From contig NZ_JBDOHS010000011.1 of NCBI RefSeq assembly GCF_039832105.1, forward strand, positions 19,082-83,081: a DNA stretch of 64,000 nucleotides, read 5' to 3'. The notes under the pieces were generated by a model that searched no databases, had not been told where the DNA came from, and was given only the letters and a program-made list of their open reading frames with translations. The DNA is from Dorea_A sp016295505. Lineage in GTDB: Bacteria > Bacillota > Clostridia > Lachnospirales > Lachnospiraceae. The position numbers were made by a program, and so were the translations under genes. Shown here in pieces: positions 1-7,422 of this stretch (position 1 is its first letter; each line of letters starts with the position of its first letter).

Positions 1-141
1 AAGAGCTAGAGTGATGATCTGCGTCTCCGCTTTTTCAATACATGCTTTTACCAGCTCCAGGGAGAATTTTCCGGAGCCGAGGATAAAACGAGAGGTGAAT
101 TCGTGACCTCCCAGGATCAGTTTGTCTTCGTTTTGGTTCAT
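1..141 (-). CDS. thiG: Thiazole synthase ThiG, N-terminal part (cut by window edge)
   Basis: The first 47 codons of a minus-strand gene that continues past the left edge. The translation starts MNQNEDKLILGG and continues with FTSRFILGSGKFS, which matches the N-terminal strand and loop of ThiG (family pattern: G-x-x-F-x-S-R-x-x-x-G-T/S-G-K). ThiG forms the thiazole ring of thiamine from deoxyxylulose phosphate, dehydroglycine and ThiS thiocarboxylate. It follows thiF by 25 bases in the same direction, as expected for a thiS-thiF-thiG(-thiH) operon. The identification rests on a short stretch plus context. Confidence 0.85.
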   Translation of the reverse strand, partial: MNQNEDKLILGGHEFTSRFILGSGKFSLELVKACIEKAETQIITLAL

Positions 142-166
142 AATAATTACCTTCTTTCTTGTGTTG

Positions 167-811
167 TTATATATCTTCTTCGCCCAGGATCAGGCGTGTG
201 ATCATATTTGCCTCATGGGAGGCACAGATGGCAACTCTCGGGGCCATCAGACCGTTCCCCCGGGAGGGTTCCGTAACCTGATCTCCGCACAGGTAGAAGT
301 TCTTTGTGATTCTTCGGGTGCGGATTGTGTTGCTGCTTTCGTATCCGGCCATTCCGGAGGCTGATACCAGCTTTTTCTCCGGGAAATGTTCCAGAATGCC
401 ATTGACCAGCATGGCTTTTGCCTCGGGATTGTCAAATGCCTCGCAGATAATATCATTTTCCCGGAAAAGATCTGCCAGGTTCTCTTCTGTTACTTTTACA
501 CAGTCGGTGTGGATATCCAGATAGGGATTGATGTCCAGAAGCAGGGATTTCAGCGCGTCTGTCTTGTATAATCCAATATGCCGGGTAAAGTACTGCTGTC
601 GGTTCAAGTTGGTAATATCTACCACATCAAAATCAATCAGATGCAGGTGACCGACCCCGATTCGTGCCAGAGAATATGCGATGTTGGAACCAAGACCGCC
701 AAGTCCGGCGATCGCTACATTTCCTTTGGAGAGAAGCGACTGTATCCTGGGACTGTGGCGTTCATTCAGTGCCGCGTTGATCTGTTCGCGGGTAAGTTTC
801 TGTTCTGTCAT
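167..811 (-). CDS. thiF: ThiS adenylyltransferase ThiF (short, family 2 type)
   Basis: 214 residues of the E1/MoeB/ThiF fold. A Rossmann nucleotide-binding loop GLGGLG lies at residues 36-41, followed by the conserved acidic strand and NLNRQQ segment. ThiF adenylates the C-terminal glycine of ThiS so that sulfur can be loaded for thiazole synthesis. The protein is shorter than E. coli ThiF (about 250 residues) and I see no CxxC zinc pairs, which fits the compact clostridial ThiF class. It starts 5 bases after the thiS stop codon, so the two are co-transcribed and probably translationally coupled, under the TPP riboswitch upstream. Confidence 0.9.
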   Translation of the reverse strand: MTEQKLTREQINAALNERHSPRIQSLLSKGNVAIAGLGGLGSNIAYSLARIGVGHLHLIDFDVVDITNLNRQQYFTRHIGLYKTDALKSLLLDINPYLDIHTDCVKVTEENLADLFRENDIICEAFDNPEAKAMLVNGILEHFPEKKLVSASGMAGYESSNTIRTRRITKNFYLCGDQVTEPSRGNGLMAPRVAICASHEANMITRLILGEEDI

Positions 812-816
812 GACTT

Positions 817-1014
817 CTAGCCTCCTCCTACAAAGCTTACGATCTCCATACTGTCTCCGTCCTTCAACATGGTGTCAGAGTACTGGTATTTGGGGAGAAT
901 CTCGCCGTTTAATTCGATTGCGATACGATTGATCTGATATTGGTTCTGTGCGAGATAATCAGAGACTGTCATCGGTAATTCCAGAACAGTTTCACGTCCG
1001 TTAATGGTAACCAT
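817..1014 (-). CDS. thiS: Sulfur carrier protein ThiS
   Basis: A 65-residue ubiquitin-like protein ending in GGG; the C-terminal diglycine is the defining feature of ThiS, where the thiocarboxylate is formed. MVTINGRETVLELPMTVSDY is a typical N-terminal beta-hairpin of the family. It is the first gene of the thiS-thiF-thiG operon and has a good AGGAGG-type site just upstream (minus strand). Expression should be repressed by thiamine pyrophosphate through the leader at 1196-1320. Confidence 0.92.
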   Translation of the reverse strand: MVTINGRETVLELPMTVSDYLAQNQYQINRIAIELNGEILPKYQYSDTMLKDGDSMEIVSFVGGG

Positions 1015-1074
1015 AGATGTCCTCCTTTCTGCAGATTAGCAGTTAAGTGTTTCAGTTTATACCGTTGCAGGTAG

Positions 1075-1129
1075 AAAAAAGAGTTCACGAAGTAATACAC
1101 CCGTGGTGGTGCACCCCTTCATGAACTCT
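1075..1129 (-). terminator. Second leader hairpin with U tract before thiS
   Basis: On the minus strand, arms AGAGTTCATGAAG (1117-1129) and CTTCGTGAACTCT (1080-1092) pair over 13 bp with one G-U-type mismatch position, with a GC-rich 24-base interior, followed by six T (1075-1080). It is a full intrinsic-terminator shape placed between the TPP riboswitch terminator and thiS. The interior faintly resembles a T-box antiterminator bulge but lacks the UGGN element, so I call only a terminator-like hairpin. Confidence 0.6.
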
Positions 1130-1195
1130 CGTTCACTCTCAACTAATCCGGTATTAAAATGTAAACTCCTGGTTGGAATCACCAGTAGATGATAC

Positions 1196-1320
1196 AAAAA
1201 GGGAGATACCAAAGTACCTCCCGCAATTTCTCTACGTTCCTACGTTGGCATTATCCAAATCAGGTATATGGGTCGAAGTTCTCAACTTCCTCTCAGCCTA
1301 GTACATAAGCTCCCCTGTTC
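1196..1320 (-). promoter_or_regulatory. TPP riboswitch (THI element) with intrinsic terminator
   Basis: Read on the minus strand, the leader contains the conserved TPP aptamer blocks in order: GGGGAGC (near 1310), CTGAGAGG (near 1293), GACCC, ACCTGAT, GGATAATGCCAACGTAGG (near 1240). The expression platform follows at once: arms GGGAGGTAC (1214-1222) and GTATCTCCC (1201-1209) pair over 9 bp with a 4-base loop and five T. Ligand-bound RNA is expected to terminate before thiS. Aptamer family and mechanism are established; the assignment rests on seeing the consensus blocks. Confidence 0.95.
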
Positions 1321-1334
1321 AATTTACATGTTTA

Positions 1335-1363
1335 AGTATAAAAAGATTATGAAGAAATGTCAA
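1335..1363 (-). promoter_or_regulatory. Sigma-A promoter of the thiS operon
   Basis: Minus strand: -35 TTGACA (1358-1363), 17-base spacer, -10 TATACT (1335-1340). Transcription would start near 1328, just ahead of the TPP aptamer. Confidence 0.85.
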
Positions 1364-1447
1364 TCTTTATTTAGAAAATCTGGAATTTGTTGTAAAATAA
1401 AAATAACTGACAAGTTATTATTCATGGAAAGAAAGGAATGATGTGAG

Positions 1448-2239
1448 ATGATAAATATAAAAAAAGAAAAATGTATTGGATGTGGAGCCTGTGTAAAAGA
1501 CTGTCTGGGGAAAGCAATCAAGTTGATTGACGGTAAGGCGGATTACGTCCGTAACTGTATGCATTGCGGGCATTGTGTGGCAATCTGTCCGGTGGGTGCA
1601 GTTTCCATTCCGGGATATGATATGGAAGATGTAGAAGAGTACGAAAAAGATACCTTCACAGTTCAGCCTGAGAACTTCCTCCGTGCAGTAAAGTTCAGAA
1701 GAAGTATCCGAAATTTTAAAGATGAGCCGATTGAGCGGGAGAAGATGGAGCGGATCCTGGATGTTGGACGATACACACCGACGGCAAAGAACCGTCAGGA
1801 ATGCCGTTTTATCTTGGTCCAGAATCAGTTGGAAGAATTTAAAGAACTGGTATGGAAAGAGATGCCGAATATTGTCGAGAAACTTAAAACAGACAATCCG
1901 GAGTATGCAAGAGTGTTTGAGTTGTTTTATCTCAGACATCAGAAAGATCCGGGAGAAGATGTATTTTTTTTCAACTCGACTTCTTTTCTTGTGATCGCAT
2001 CCGAGAATCCGCTGGATGGAGGACTGGCAGCGGCCAATATAGAAAATATGGCAGTTGCAGAAGGTGCGGGAGTTCTGTATAACGGATATATGATGCGTGT
2101 GATCAAAGCAAGTGATACATTACAGGAATGGCTTGGGATTACAGATACGCCTGTCTCCTGCTGTATGCTTCTGGGATACCCGGCAGTGACATATCGGCGT
2201 ACTGCACCTAGAAAAAAGAAAAACATAGAATGGAAATAG
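1448..2239 (+). CDS. Ferredoxin-nitroreductase fusion (2[4Fe-4S] + FMN nitroreductase)
   Basis: 263 residues. Residues 1-60 hold two 4Fe-4S motifs: CIGCGACVKDC and CMHCGHCVAICP. From about residue 75 the protein has the nitroreductase fold (FRRSIRNFKDEPI, then TPTAKNRQ, the usual FMN-contact region). The family reduces nitro compounds, quinones or flavins; the ferredoxin head suggests electrons come from a ferredoxin chain rather than directly from NAD(P)H. The in vivo substrate is unknown. It is divergent from the thi operon. An AAAGGAATG stretch is the likely ribosome binding site. Confidence 0.88.
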   Translation: MINIKKEKCIGCGACVKDCLGKAIKLIDGKADYVRNCMHCGHCVAICPVGAVSIPGYDMEDVEEYEKDTFTVQPENFLRAVKFRRSIRNFKDEPIEREKMERILDVGRYTPTAKNRQECRFILVQNQLEEFKELVWKEMPNIVEKLKTDNPEYARVFELFYLRHQKDPGEDVFFFNSTSFLVIASENPLDGGLAAANIENMAVAEGAGVLYNGYMMRVIKASDTLQEWLGITDTPVSCCMLLGYPAVTYRRTAPRKKKNIEWK

Positions 2240-2267
2240 TTGATTCATTGGAAAGGAGGAATTTTCA

Positions 2268-2780
2268 ATGAAGAAAGTGATGAAAACCATCGCTATCATG
2301 AGTATGTTACTGACAGTACTGGTGCTGACAGCGTGTTCTTCAAAAGAGGAGGAAGAGCAGGGAGTCAGTGAAGAAGCACAGAAGATTATTCAGACAATCA
2401 TGAACTGTCCGAATCCGGAATTATATGACTCGTCTTTAGCCTATGTCATTGGTGACAATGTGGAAGACGCACAGCCGGAGGAACAAGAAATACAGGAAAA
2501 ATGCGAAGCAATACGGGAGAACTGGGAAAAAGAAGTTGGTGATTGTTTTGCGGAAAATGCACTTGATACCTTTCTGAATCAGATGGCTACCATGTATTTT
2601 GCAGAAGCAGAACAGGAAAATCTCACCTATAAAGTGCAAAATATAGAATTGAAAGAAAAGGGAGATGTGAATGAAACCGTTCAGGTATCTTTGTTGAAAG
2701 GGGAGAAAGAAGAGACTGTGACACTGATATTCACACATGATTCCGAAGGGTTGATTACAAAAGTAAAACCGGAGCAGTAA
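2268..2780 (+). CDS. Small putative lipoprotein, function unknown
   Basis: 170 residues. MKKVMKTIAIMSMLLTVLVL followed by TACSSKEEEE is a type II signal peptide with lipobox LTAC; the mature protein would be lipid-anchored at Cys23. The rest is acidic and rich in Glu/Gln, with a predicted alpha/beta NTF2- or DUF-type small fold that I cannot name. AAGGAGGAATTTTCA gives a strong ribosome binding site. It follows the nitroreductase by 28 bases and may share its transcript. No functional claim is made. Confidence 0.7.
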   Translation: MKKVMKTIAIMSMLLTVLVLTACSSKEEEEQGVSEEAQKIIQTIMNCPNPELYDSSLAYVIGDNVEDAQPEEQEIQEKCEAIRENWEKEVGDCFAENALDTFLNQMATMYFAEAEQENLTYKVQNIELKEKGDVNETVQVSLLKGEKEETVTLIFTHDSEGLITKVKPEQ

Positions 2781-2791
2781 AAGGAAAGGAC

Positions 2792-2903
2792 CCCAGAGAA
2801 AAGCAGAGGTAAGCGAATAGCGTCGAAGCGTTCTAACCTTCAGAAAACGAAAACGGTACCCCAGAGAAAAGCAGAGGTAAGCGAATAGCGTCGATGCGTT
2901 CTC
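2792..2903 (+). repeat. 44-bp imperfect direct repeat, two copies
   Basis: The unit starts CCCCAGAGAAAAGCAGAGG and ends GCGTTCT. Copies lie at 2792-2835 and 2860-2903 with one mismatch, 24 bases apart. The second copy is folded into the hairpin listed next. Confidence 0.85.
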
Positions 2904-2916
2904 TGGGGTACCGTTA
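2853..2916. terminator. Long hairpin between convergent genes (bidirectional terminator)
   Basis: AACGGTACCCCAGAGA (2853-2868) and TCTCTGGGGTACCGTT (2901-2916) are a perfect 16-bp inverted repeat with a 32-base loop. It sits between the lipoprotein gene and the end of carB. T-rich flanks occur on both strands (TTATTTTA to the right; TTTTCGTTTT on the minus strand), so it may stop transcription both ways. Confidence 0.7.
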
Positions 2917-2918
2917 TT

Positions 2919-5900
2919 TTACTTATCTTTTATCTCACTGTGCAGCTGCTGCAGGGACTTGACTTCTCCGTTTCCGTGTCCTTGCACGTAACGTATTCCT
3001 TTTGCAGTTGCTCTTGCGGCAGCGATGGTAGTCATATAAGGCACTTTTGCCTTGATCGCAGCCTTTCTCAGATAGCTGTCATCGTGAATGCTGTCTTTTC
3101 CGACCGGAGAGTTGATGATCAGATCGATCTTTCCGTTGGTGATCAGATCCAGAATATTCGGACGGCCTTCATACAGTTTTTTCACTTTTTCAGCTTCGAT
3201 TCCCGCCTCCCGGATGAGATTGTAAGTGTTGTCTGTTGCCAGAATGCGGAATCCAGCATTGGCGAAGTCCTGAGCGACCTCTATCACTTCAGCCTTGTCT
3301 TTGCGGTTTACTGAGATCAGAACAGTGCCGCCAAGAGGCAGTTTGGACTGCGTTGCTTCCTGAGCTTTATAGAATGCTTCTCCATAAGTAGAGGCAAGAC
3401 CAAGCACTTCTCCTGTAGAGCGCATTTCTGGTCCGAGGATCGGGTCTACTTCCTGGAACATGTTGAATGGGAATACCGCTTCTTTTACTCCGAAGTAAGG
3501 AATAGACTGTTCCTTTAAGTTTGCAACCGGAGATGGACGTCCGGTCAGTTCGGAGGTAATGATGTCGGTTGCCAGTGGTACCATGCGGATGTTGCAGACC
3601 TTGGATACCAGCGGAACGGTACGGGATGCACGTGGATTTGCCTCCAGTACATATACCTTTCCATTTTCAATTGCGTACTGCATGTTCATCAGACCTTTGA
3701 CATGCATTTCTTCCGCAATCTTACGAGTATATTCTTTAATCGTCTTTACGTTTTCCTCGGAAATGTGTACGGATGGAATAATGCATGCAGAGTCTCCGGA
3801 GTGTACACCGGCAAGCTCAATGTGTTCCATGACTGCAGGGACAAATGCATGTTCTCCGTCGCTGATGGCGTCAGCTTCGCATTCCAGAGCATGATTCAGA
3901 AAACGGTCGATCAGGATCGGACGGTCCGGAGTAACACCGACTGCAGCTTTCATGTAACCCTCCATGCTTTCATCGTCATAGACAACTTCCATGCCGCGTC
4001 CGCCAAGTACGTAAGAAGGACGTACCATAACCGGGTAACCGATCTCTTTTGCGATGGCAAGTGCATCCTCTACGGTAGTTGCCATTCCTGATTCAGGCAT
4101 CGGGATCTCCAGTTTTTCCATCATCTCACGGAACAGGTCACGGTCCTCTGCGAGGTCAATGACAGACGGAGAGGTTCCAAGGATCTTTACTCCGTTTTTC
4201 TCAAGCTCGGATGCAAGGTTCAGAGGTGTCTGACCGCCGAACTGTGCGATGACGCCGACCGGCTGCTCTTTCTTATAGATGCTTAAGACATCCTCCAGAG
4301 TCAGTGGCTCGAAGTAGAGCTTATCAGAAGTATCATAGTCTGTGGAAACTGTTTCCGGATTACAGTTTACAATAATGGTTTCAAATCCTAATTTTTTCAA
4401 TGCCAGGGATGCATGTACACAGCAGTAGTCAAATTCGATACCCTGACCGATACGGTTCGGTCCACCACCGAGGATCATGATCTTTGGTTTGTCGGATACA
4501 GGGTTCTTATCTTTGGCATTGTAGGTGGAGTAGTAATAAGCACTGTCGGGAGTTCCGCTTACATGAACGCCTTCCCAGGCTTCCTCGACACCGAGCTCAA
4601 TACGGCGATTGCGGACGTCATCTTCAGGTACTTCCAGGATCATGCTCAGATATTTGTCGGAAAATCCATCTTTTTTCGCCTGAATCAGAAGCTCATCAGC
4701 AGGAAGCGTTCCTTTGGAGGCTGCGATAGCTTCTTCTTCTGCCACCAGCTCTTTCATCTGTTCAAGAAACCAGGTCTTTACTTTGGTCAGTTCGTAGATC
4801 TCCTCAATAGAAGCACCTTTTCTCAGGGCTTCATACATGATAAAATGACGATCACTGGATGGAGTGATCAGCATCTGTAGAAGCTGATCCTTTGTTTTAT
4901 TGTGGTAGTTCTTAGCGTAACCAAGTCCGTAGCGCCCGGTTTCCAGACTTCGGATCGCTTTCTGGAATGCTTCCTTGTATGTCTTTCCAATGCTCATGAC
5001 TTCGCCGACTGCGCGCATCTGTGTACCAAGCTTGTCTTCTACGCCTTTGAATTTTTCAAATGCCCAGCGGGCAAATTTGATTACAACATAGTCTCCGTCC
5101 GGAACATATTTGTCCAGAGTGCCGTATTTTCCACATGGAATGTCTTTCAGTGTCAGACCGGTTGCAAGCATGGCAGATACCAGAGCAATCGGGAAACCGG
5201 TAGCTTTGGATGCCAGTGCGGAAGAACGGGAAGTTCTCGGGTTGATCTCAATTACGACGATACGGTCAGATACCGGATCGTGTGCAAACTGGACATTGGT
5301 TCCGCCGATGACCTGTACGGATTCTACGATACGGTAAGCCTGTTCCTGCAGACGCTTCTGGCATTCTTCAGATATGGTCAGCATTGGAGCAGAGCAGAAG
5401 GAATCACCGGTGTGCACCCCAAGAGGATCGATATTTTCAATAAAACATACGGTGATCATGTTATTTTCAGCGTCGCGAACAACTTCCAGTTCCAGTTCTT
5501 CCCAGCCTAATATGGATTCTTCGACCAGTACCTGTCCGACGAGAGATGCCTGAAGCCCTCTTGCACAGACTGTTTTCAGCTCCTCTTTATTGTAGACAAG
5601 TCCGCCTCCTGCGCCGCCCATCGTATATGCCGGGCGCAGAACAACCGGGTAACCAAGATCATCTGCAATTGCAAGTGCTTCCTCAACGCTGTAGGCAACC
5701 TCGCTTCGTGCCATCTCGATACCGAGAGCGTTCATGGATTTTTTGAATTCGATACGGTCTTCGCCGCGTTCAATAGCATCTACCTGTACACCGATGACCT
5801 GTACATGGTATTTGTCAAGTATCCCCTCTTTGGCAAGTTCCGCACAAAGATTCAGACCGGACTGGCCGCCGAGATTCGGAAGAAGAGCATCTGGTCTTTC

Positions 5901-6140
5901 TTTGGCAATGATCTGTTCCAGACGTTCAACATTCAGTGGTTCAATGTAGGTAACATCAGCGGTTTCAGGATCCGTCATGATGGTGGCCGGATTGGAGTTG
6001 ACCAGCACGATCTCATAGCCAAGCTTTTTTAAAGCTTTGCATGCCTGGGTACCGGAATAATCAAATTCACATGCCTGACCAATGATGATAGGTCCGGACC
6101 CGATAATCAGTACTTTATGGATATCTGTTCTCTTTGGCAT
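2919..6140 (-). CDS. carB: Carbamoyl-phosphate synthase, large subunit
   Basis: 1073 residues, full length for CarB. The N-terminal half (MPKRTDIHKVLIIGSGPIII, ATP-grasp 1, EINPRTSRSSALASKATGFP) and the second half (MILGGGPNRIGQGIEFDYCC, ATP-grasp 2, EANPRASRTVPLVSKV) show the internal duplication of the family; the last 120 residues are the MGS-like allosteric domain (INSPVGKDS). It makes carbamoyl phosphate from bicarbonate, ammonia and two ATP for pyrimidine and arginine synthesis, with ammonia from CarA. No carA flanks it: the next gene upstream is divergent. AGGAGG lies close ahead of the ATG. Confidence 0.97.
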   Translation of the reverse strand: MPKRTDIHKVLIIGSGPIIIGQACEFDYSGTQACKALKKLGYEIVLVNSNPATIMTDPETADVTYIEPLNVERLEQIIAKERPDALLPNLGGQSGLNLCAELAKEGILDKYHVQVIGVQVDAIERGEDRIEFKKSMNALGIEMARSEVAYSVEEALAIADDLGYPVVLRPAYTMGGAGGGLVYNKEELKTVCARGLQASLVGQVLVEESILGWEELELEVVRDAENNMITVCFIENIDPLGVHTGDSFCSAPMLTISEECQKRLQEQAYRIVESVQVIGGTNVQFAHDPVSDRIVVIEINPRTSRSSALASKATGFPIALVSAMLATGLTLKDIPCGKYGTLDKYVPDGDYVVIKFARWAFEKFKGVEDKLGTQMRAVGEVMSIGKTYKEAFQKAIRSLETGRYGLGYAKNYHNKTKDQLLQMLITPSSDRHFIMYEALRKGASIEEIYELTKVKTWFLEQMKELVAEEEAIAASKGTLPADELLIQAKKDGFSDKYLSMILEVPEDDVRNRRIELGVEEAWEGVHVSGTPDSAYYYSTYNAKDKNPVSDKPKIMILGGGPNRIGQGIEFDYCCVHASLALKKLGFETIIVNCNPETVSTDYDTSDKLYFEPLTLEDVLSIYKKEQPVGVIAQFGGQTPLNLASELEKNGVKILGTSPSVIDLAEDRDLFREMMEKLEIPMPESGMATTVEDALAIAKEIGYPVMVRPSYVLGGRGMEVVYDDESMEGYMKAAVGVTPDRPILIDRFLNHALECEADAISDGEHAFVPAVMEHIELAGVHSGDSACIIPSVHISEENVKTIKEYTRKIAEEMHVKGLMNMQYAIENGKVYVLEANPRASRTVPLVSKVCNIRMVPLATDIITSELTGRPSPVANLKEQSIPYFGVKEAVFPFNMFQEVDPILGPEMRSTGEVLGLASTYGEAFYKAQEATQSKLPLGGTVLISVNRKDKAEVIEVAQDFANAGFRILATDNTYNLIREAGIEAEKVKKLYEGRPNILDLITNGKIDLIINSPVGKDSIHDDSYLRKAAIKAKVPYMTTIAAARATAKGIRYVQGHGNGEVKSLQQLHSEIKDK

Positions 6141-6297
6141 AAAAACCTCCTAGTATATGACATATTTTCTACGGTTCATTATATAGGATAATGGGGAGAT
6201 AGAAAAGTAGAAATACAAAAATTTTTGTATGGTCATTTTGAATGGCAGAAATCTGATGGGAATGCTTGGATATTGAGAAGAAATGTGTTAAAATTAC

Positions 6298-6315
6298 AAT
6301 TAAATGTAGTTAATT
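6298..6315. promoter_or_regulatory. AT-rich imperfect palindrome upstream of the Rrf2 gene
   Basis: AATTAAATGTAGTTAATT is near-palindromic and lies about 40 bases before the Rrf2 start. Position and symmetry fit an autoregulatory site; no binding consensus is matched. Confidence 0.3.
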
Positions 6316-6356
6316 CAATTGATTTTGGAAAGAATGCTGTTGTGAGGTGACAATTT

Positions 6357-6791
6357 ATGAAAGTATCAACAAAAGGTCGGTATGCCCTGCGAATTATGAT
6401 TGATCTTGCAGAACACGAGAATGGAGAATATATTCGTCTGAAAGATATTTCTGCAAGGCAGGGGATTACGTTAAAATATATGGAGCAGATCATGCCTCTT
6501 CTTACGAAAGCGGGCTATGTCCGAAGTTATCGGGGAAATAACGGGGGATATATGCTGGCGAAGGCTGCCGGTGAATATACGGCAGGTGATATTATCCGTA
6601 CGACAGAGGGAAGTCTTGCTCCGATCGCATGTCTGGATGATCAGCCAAACCGGTGCGACAGAAAGGAACAGTGTGCAACTCTCACATTCTGGGAGGGACT
6701 GTGGGATGTGATAAACGAATATGTTGACAGTGTGACCCTGGAAGATCTGATAAAGCAGCATCGGGCGATGCCTGGGTATGAAGAAACGTAA
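6357..6791 (+). CDS. Rrf2-family regulator with IscR-like cysteines
   Basis: 144 residues. Winged HTH of the Rrf2 family (MKVSTKGRYALRIMIDLAEH, then a recognition segment with ITLKYMEQIMPLLTKAGYV and the wing GNNGGYMLAK). Cysteines at 92, 100 and 106 occupy the place of the [2Fe-2S] ligands of IscR (92, 98, 104), with the first gap two residues longer. An Fe-S or redox sensor role is therefore likely but not proven. The target is unknown; it is divergent from carB and upstream of cysK. A terminator follows at 6826-6863. Confidence 0.85.
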   Translation: MKVSTKGRYALRIMIDLAEHENGEYIRLKDISARQGITLKYMEQIMPLLTKAGYVRSYRGNNGGYMLAKAAGEYTAGDIIRTTEGSLAPIACLDDQPNRCDRKEQCATLTFWEGLWDVINEYVDSVTLEDLIKQHRAMPGYEET

Positions 6792-6825
6792 TTTGTAACA
6801 GGGAATAGCATAGATGGCAACAAGA

Positions 6826-6863
6826 AAAACAGAAGTATCTGGAATAGGTACTTCTGTTTTTTA
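6826..6863 (+). terminator. Intrinsic terminator after the Rrf2 gene
   Basis: ACAGAAGTA (6829-6837) pairs with TACTTCTGT (6849-6857), followed by six T. The right arm runs directly into the pdxT-like remnant. Confidence 0.8.
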
Positions 6864-6966
6864 TGTAACAGGATGCAATCTTTTAAATAAGCAGCTGGCG
6901 ACAGCGTTTCATCCGGAACTGGATGATGATATCCGTGTTCATCAGTATTTTCTGGATATGATCTGA
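6850..6966 (+). pseudogene. pdxT: Remnant of pdxT (PLP synthase glutaminase), C-terminal end only
   Basis: In one frame ending with TGA at 6964-6966 the sequence reads LLNKQLATAFHPELDDDIRV followed by HQYFLDMI. This is the C-terminal end of PdxT, with the FHPEL motif that carries the His and Glu of the class I glutaminase triad. No start codon, no Cys nucleophile and no upstream domain exist: the frame runs back into the terminator of the preceding gene. About 30 codons survive. pdxS is not in the window. Translation of this piece is not expected. Confidence 0.7.
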
Positions 6967-7000
6967 TGTCAGATAATTCCAGAGAAAGGAAATTTTACAG

Positions 7001-7321
7001 ATGCTTCTATTAATCAGCCTGATGCTTACCATTGCGGTGCCGGTCACGGGAATAATCATACACAAACTTGCGGCACTTATATTTTTGATTCTGTGTGTTG
7101 TTCATACGCTTGTGGAAAGAAAATATATGAACAGAAACAAATATCTGCTTTTGATGCTGGTTCTGGTTGATTTTGGCAGTGGAATTCTTGGAATGATCCT
7201 GAAAGAAATGCGATGGGTTCTGGATTTTCACAGAGTGATATCTATCGTAAGTGTGGGAGTACTGTCGATACATCTGTTTATGTATCATAAGAGAATGGGA
7301 GTCGTTTGTCGTAAACAGTAA
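7001..7321 (+). CDS. Small 3-4 TM protein, DUF4405 / cytochrome b-like
   Basis: 106 residues, almost entirely membrane-embedded. Histidines recur at similar places in two halves: GIIIHK and VVHT in the first, DFHR and SIHLFMYH in the second, which is the pattern of DUF4405-type cytochrome b-like proteins where His pairs would hold haem. GAAAGGA lies 9 bases before the ATG. It directly follows the pdxT remnant. Function is unknown; a redox membrane role is an inference from the His pattern. Confidence 0.6.
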   Translation: MLLLISLMLTIAVPVTGIIIHKLAALIFLILCVVHTLVERKYMNRNKYLLLMLVLVDFGSGILGMILKEMRWVLDFHRVISIVSVGVLSIHLFMYHKRMGVVCRKQ

Positions 7322-7342
7322 CCAAAAATACACAAAACATAG

Positions 7343-7371
7343 TTGACAAATAGGATATGAAGTGATATATT
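7343..7371 (+). promoter_or_regulatory. Sigma-A promoter of cysK
   Basis: -35 TTGACA (7343-7348), 17-base spacer, -10 TATATT (7366-7371). The 50-base leader that follows carries ATACCGAAGATATAGGAA, a loose dyad that could be a CymR-type site. Confidence 0.8.
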
Positions 7372-7422
7372 AACATCAACAAGAATAACATACCGAAGAT
7401 ATAGGAAAGGTAGGAGAATAAA

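Noticed and set aside
1080..1129. T-box-like hairpin before thiS
   Set aside because: The interior GGGGTGCACCACCACGGG resembles a T-box bulge region, but the UGGN element needed to bind the tRNA end is missing and there is no specifier stem upstream.
4902..5510. Open frame of 202 codons on the plus strand
   Set aside because: Lies wholly inside carB on the other strand, with no ribosome binding site and a composition that mirrors carB.
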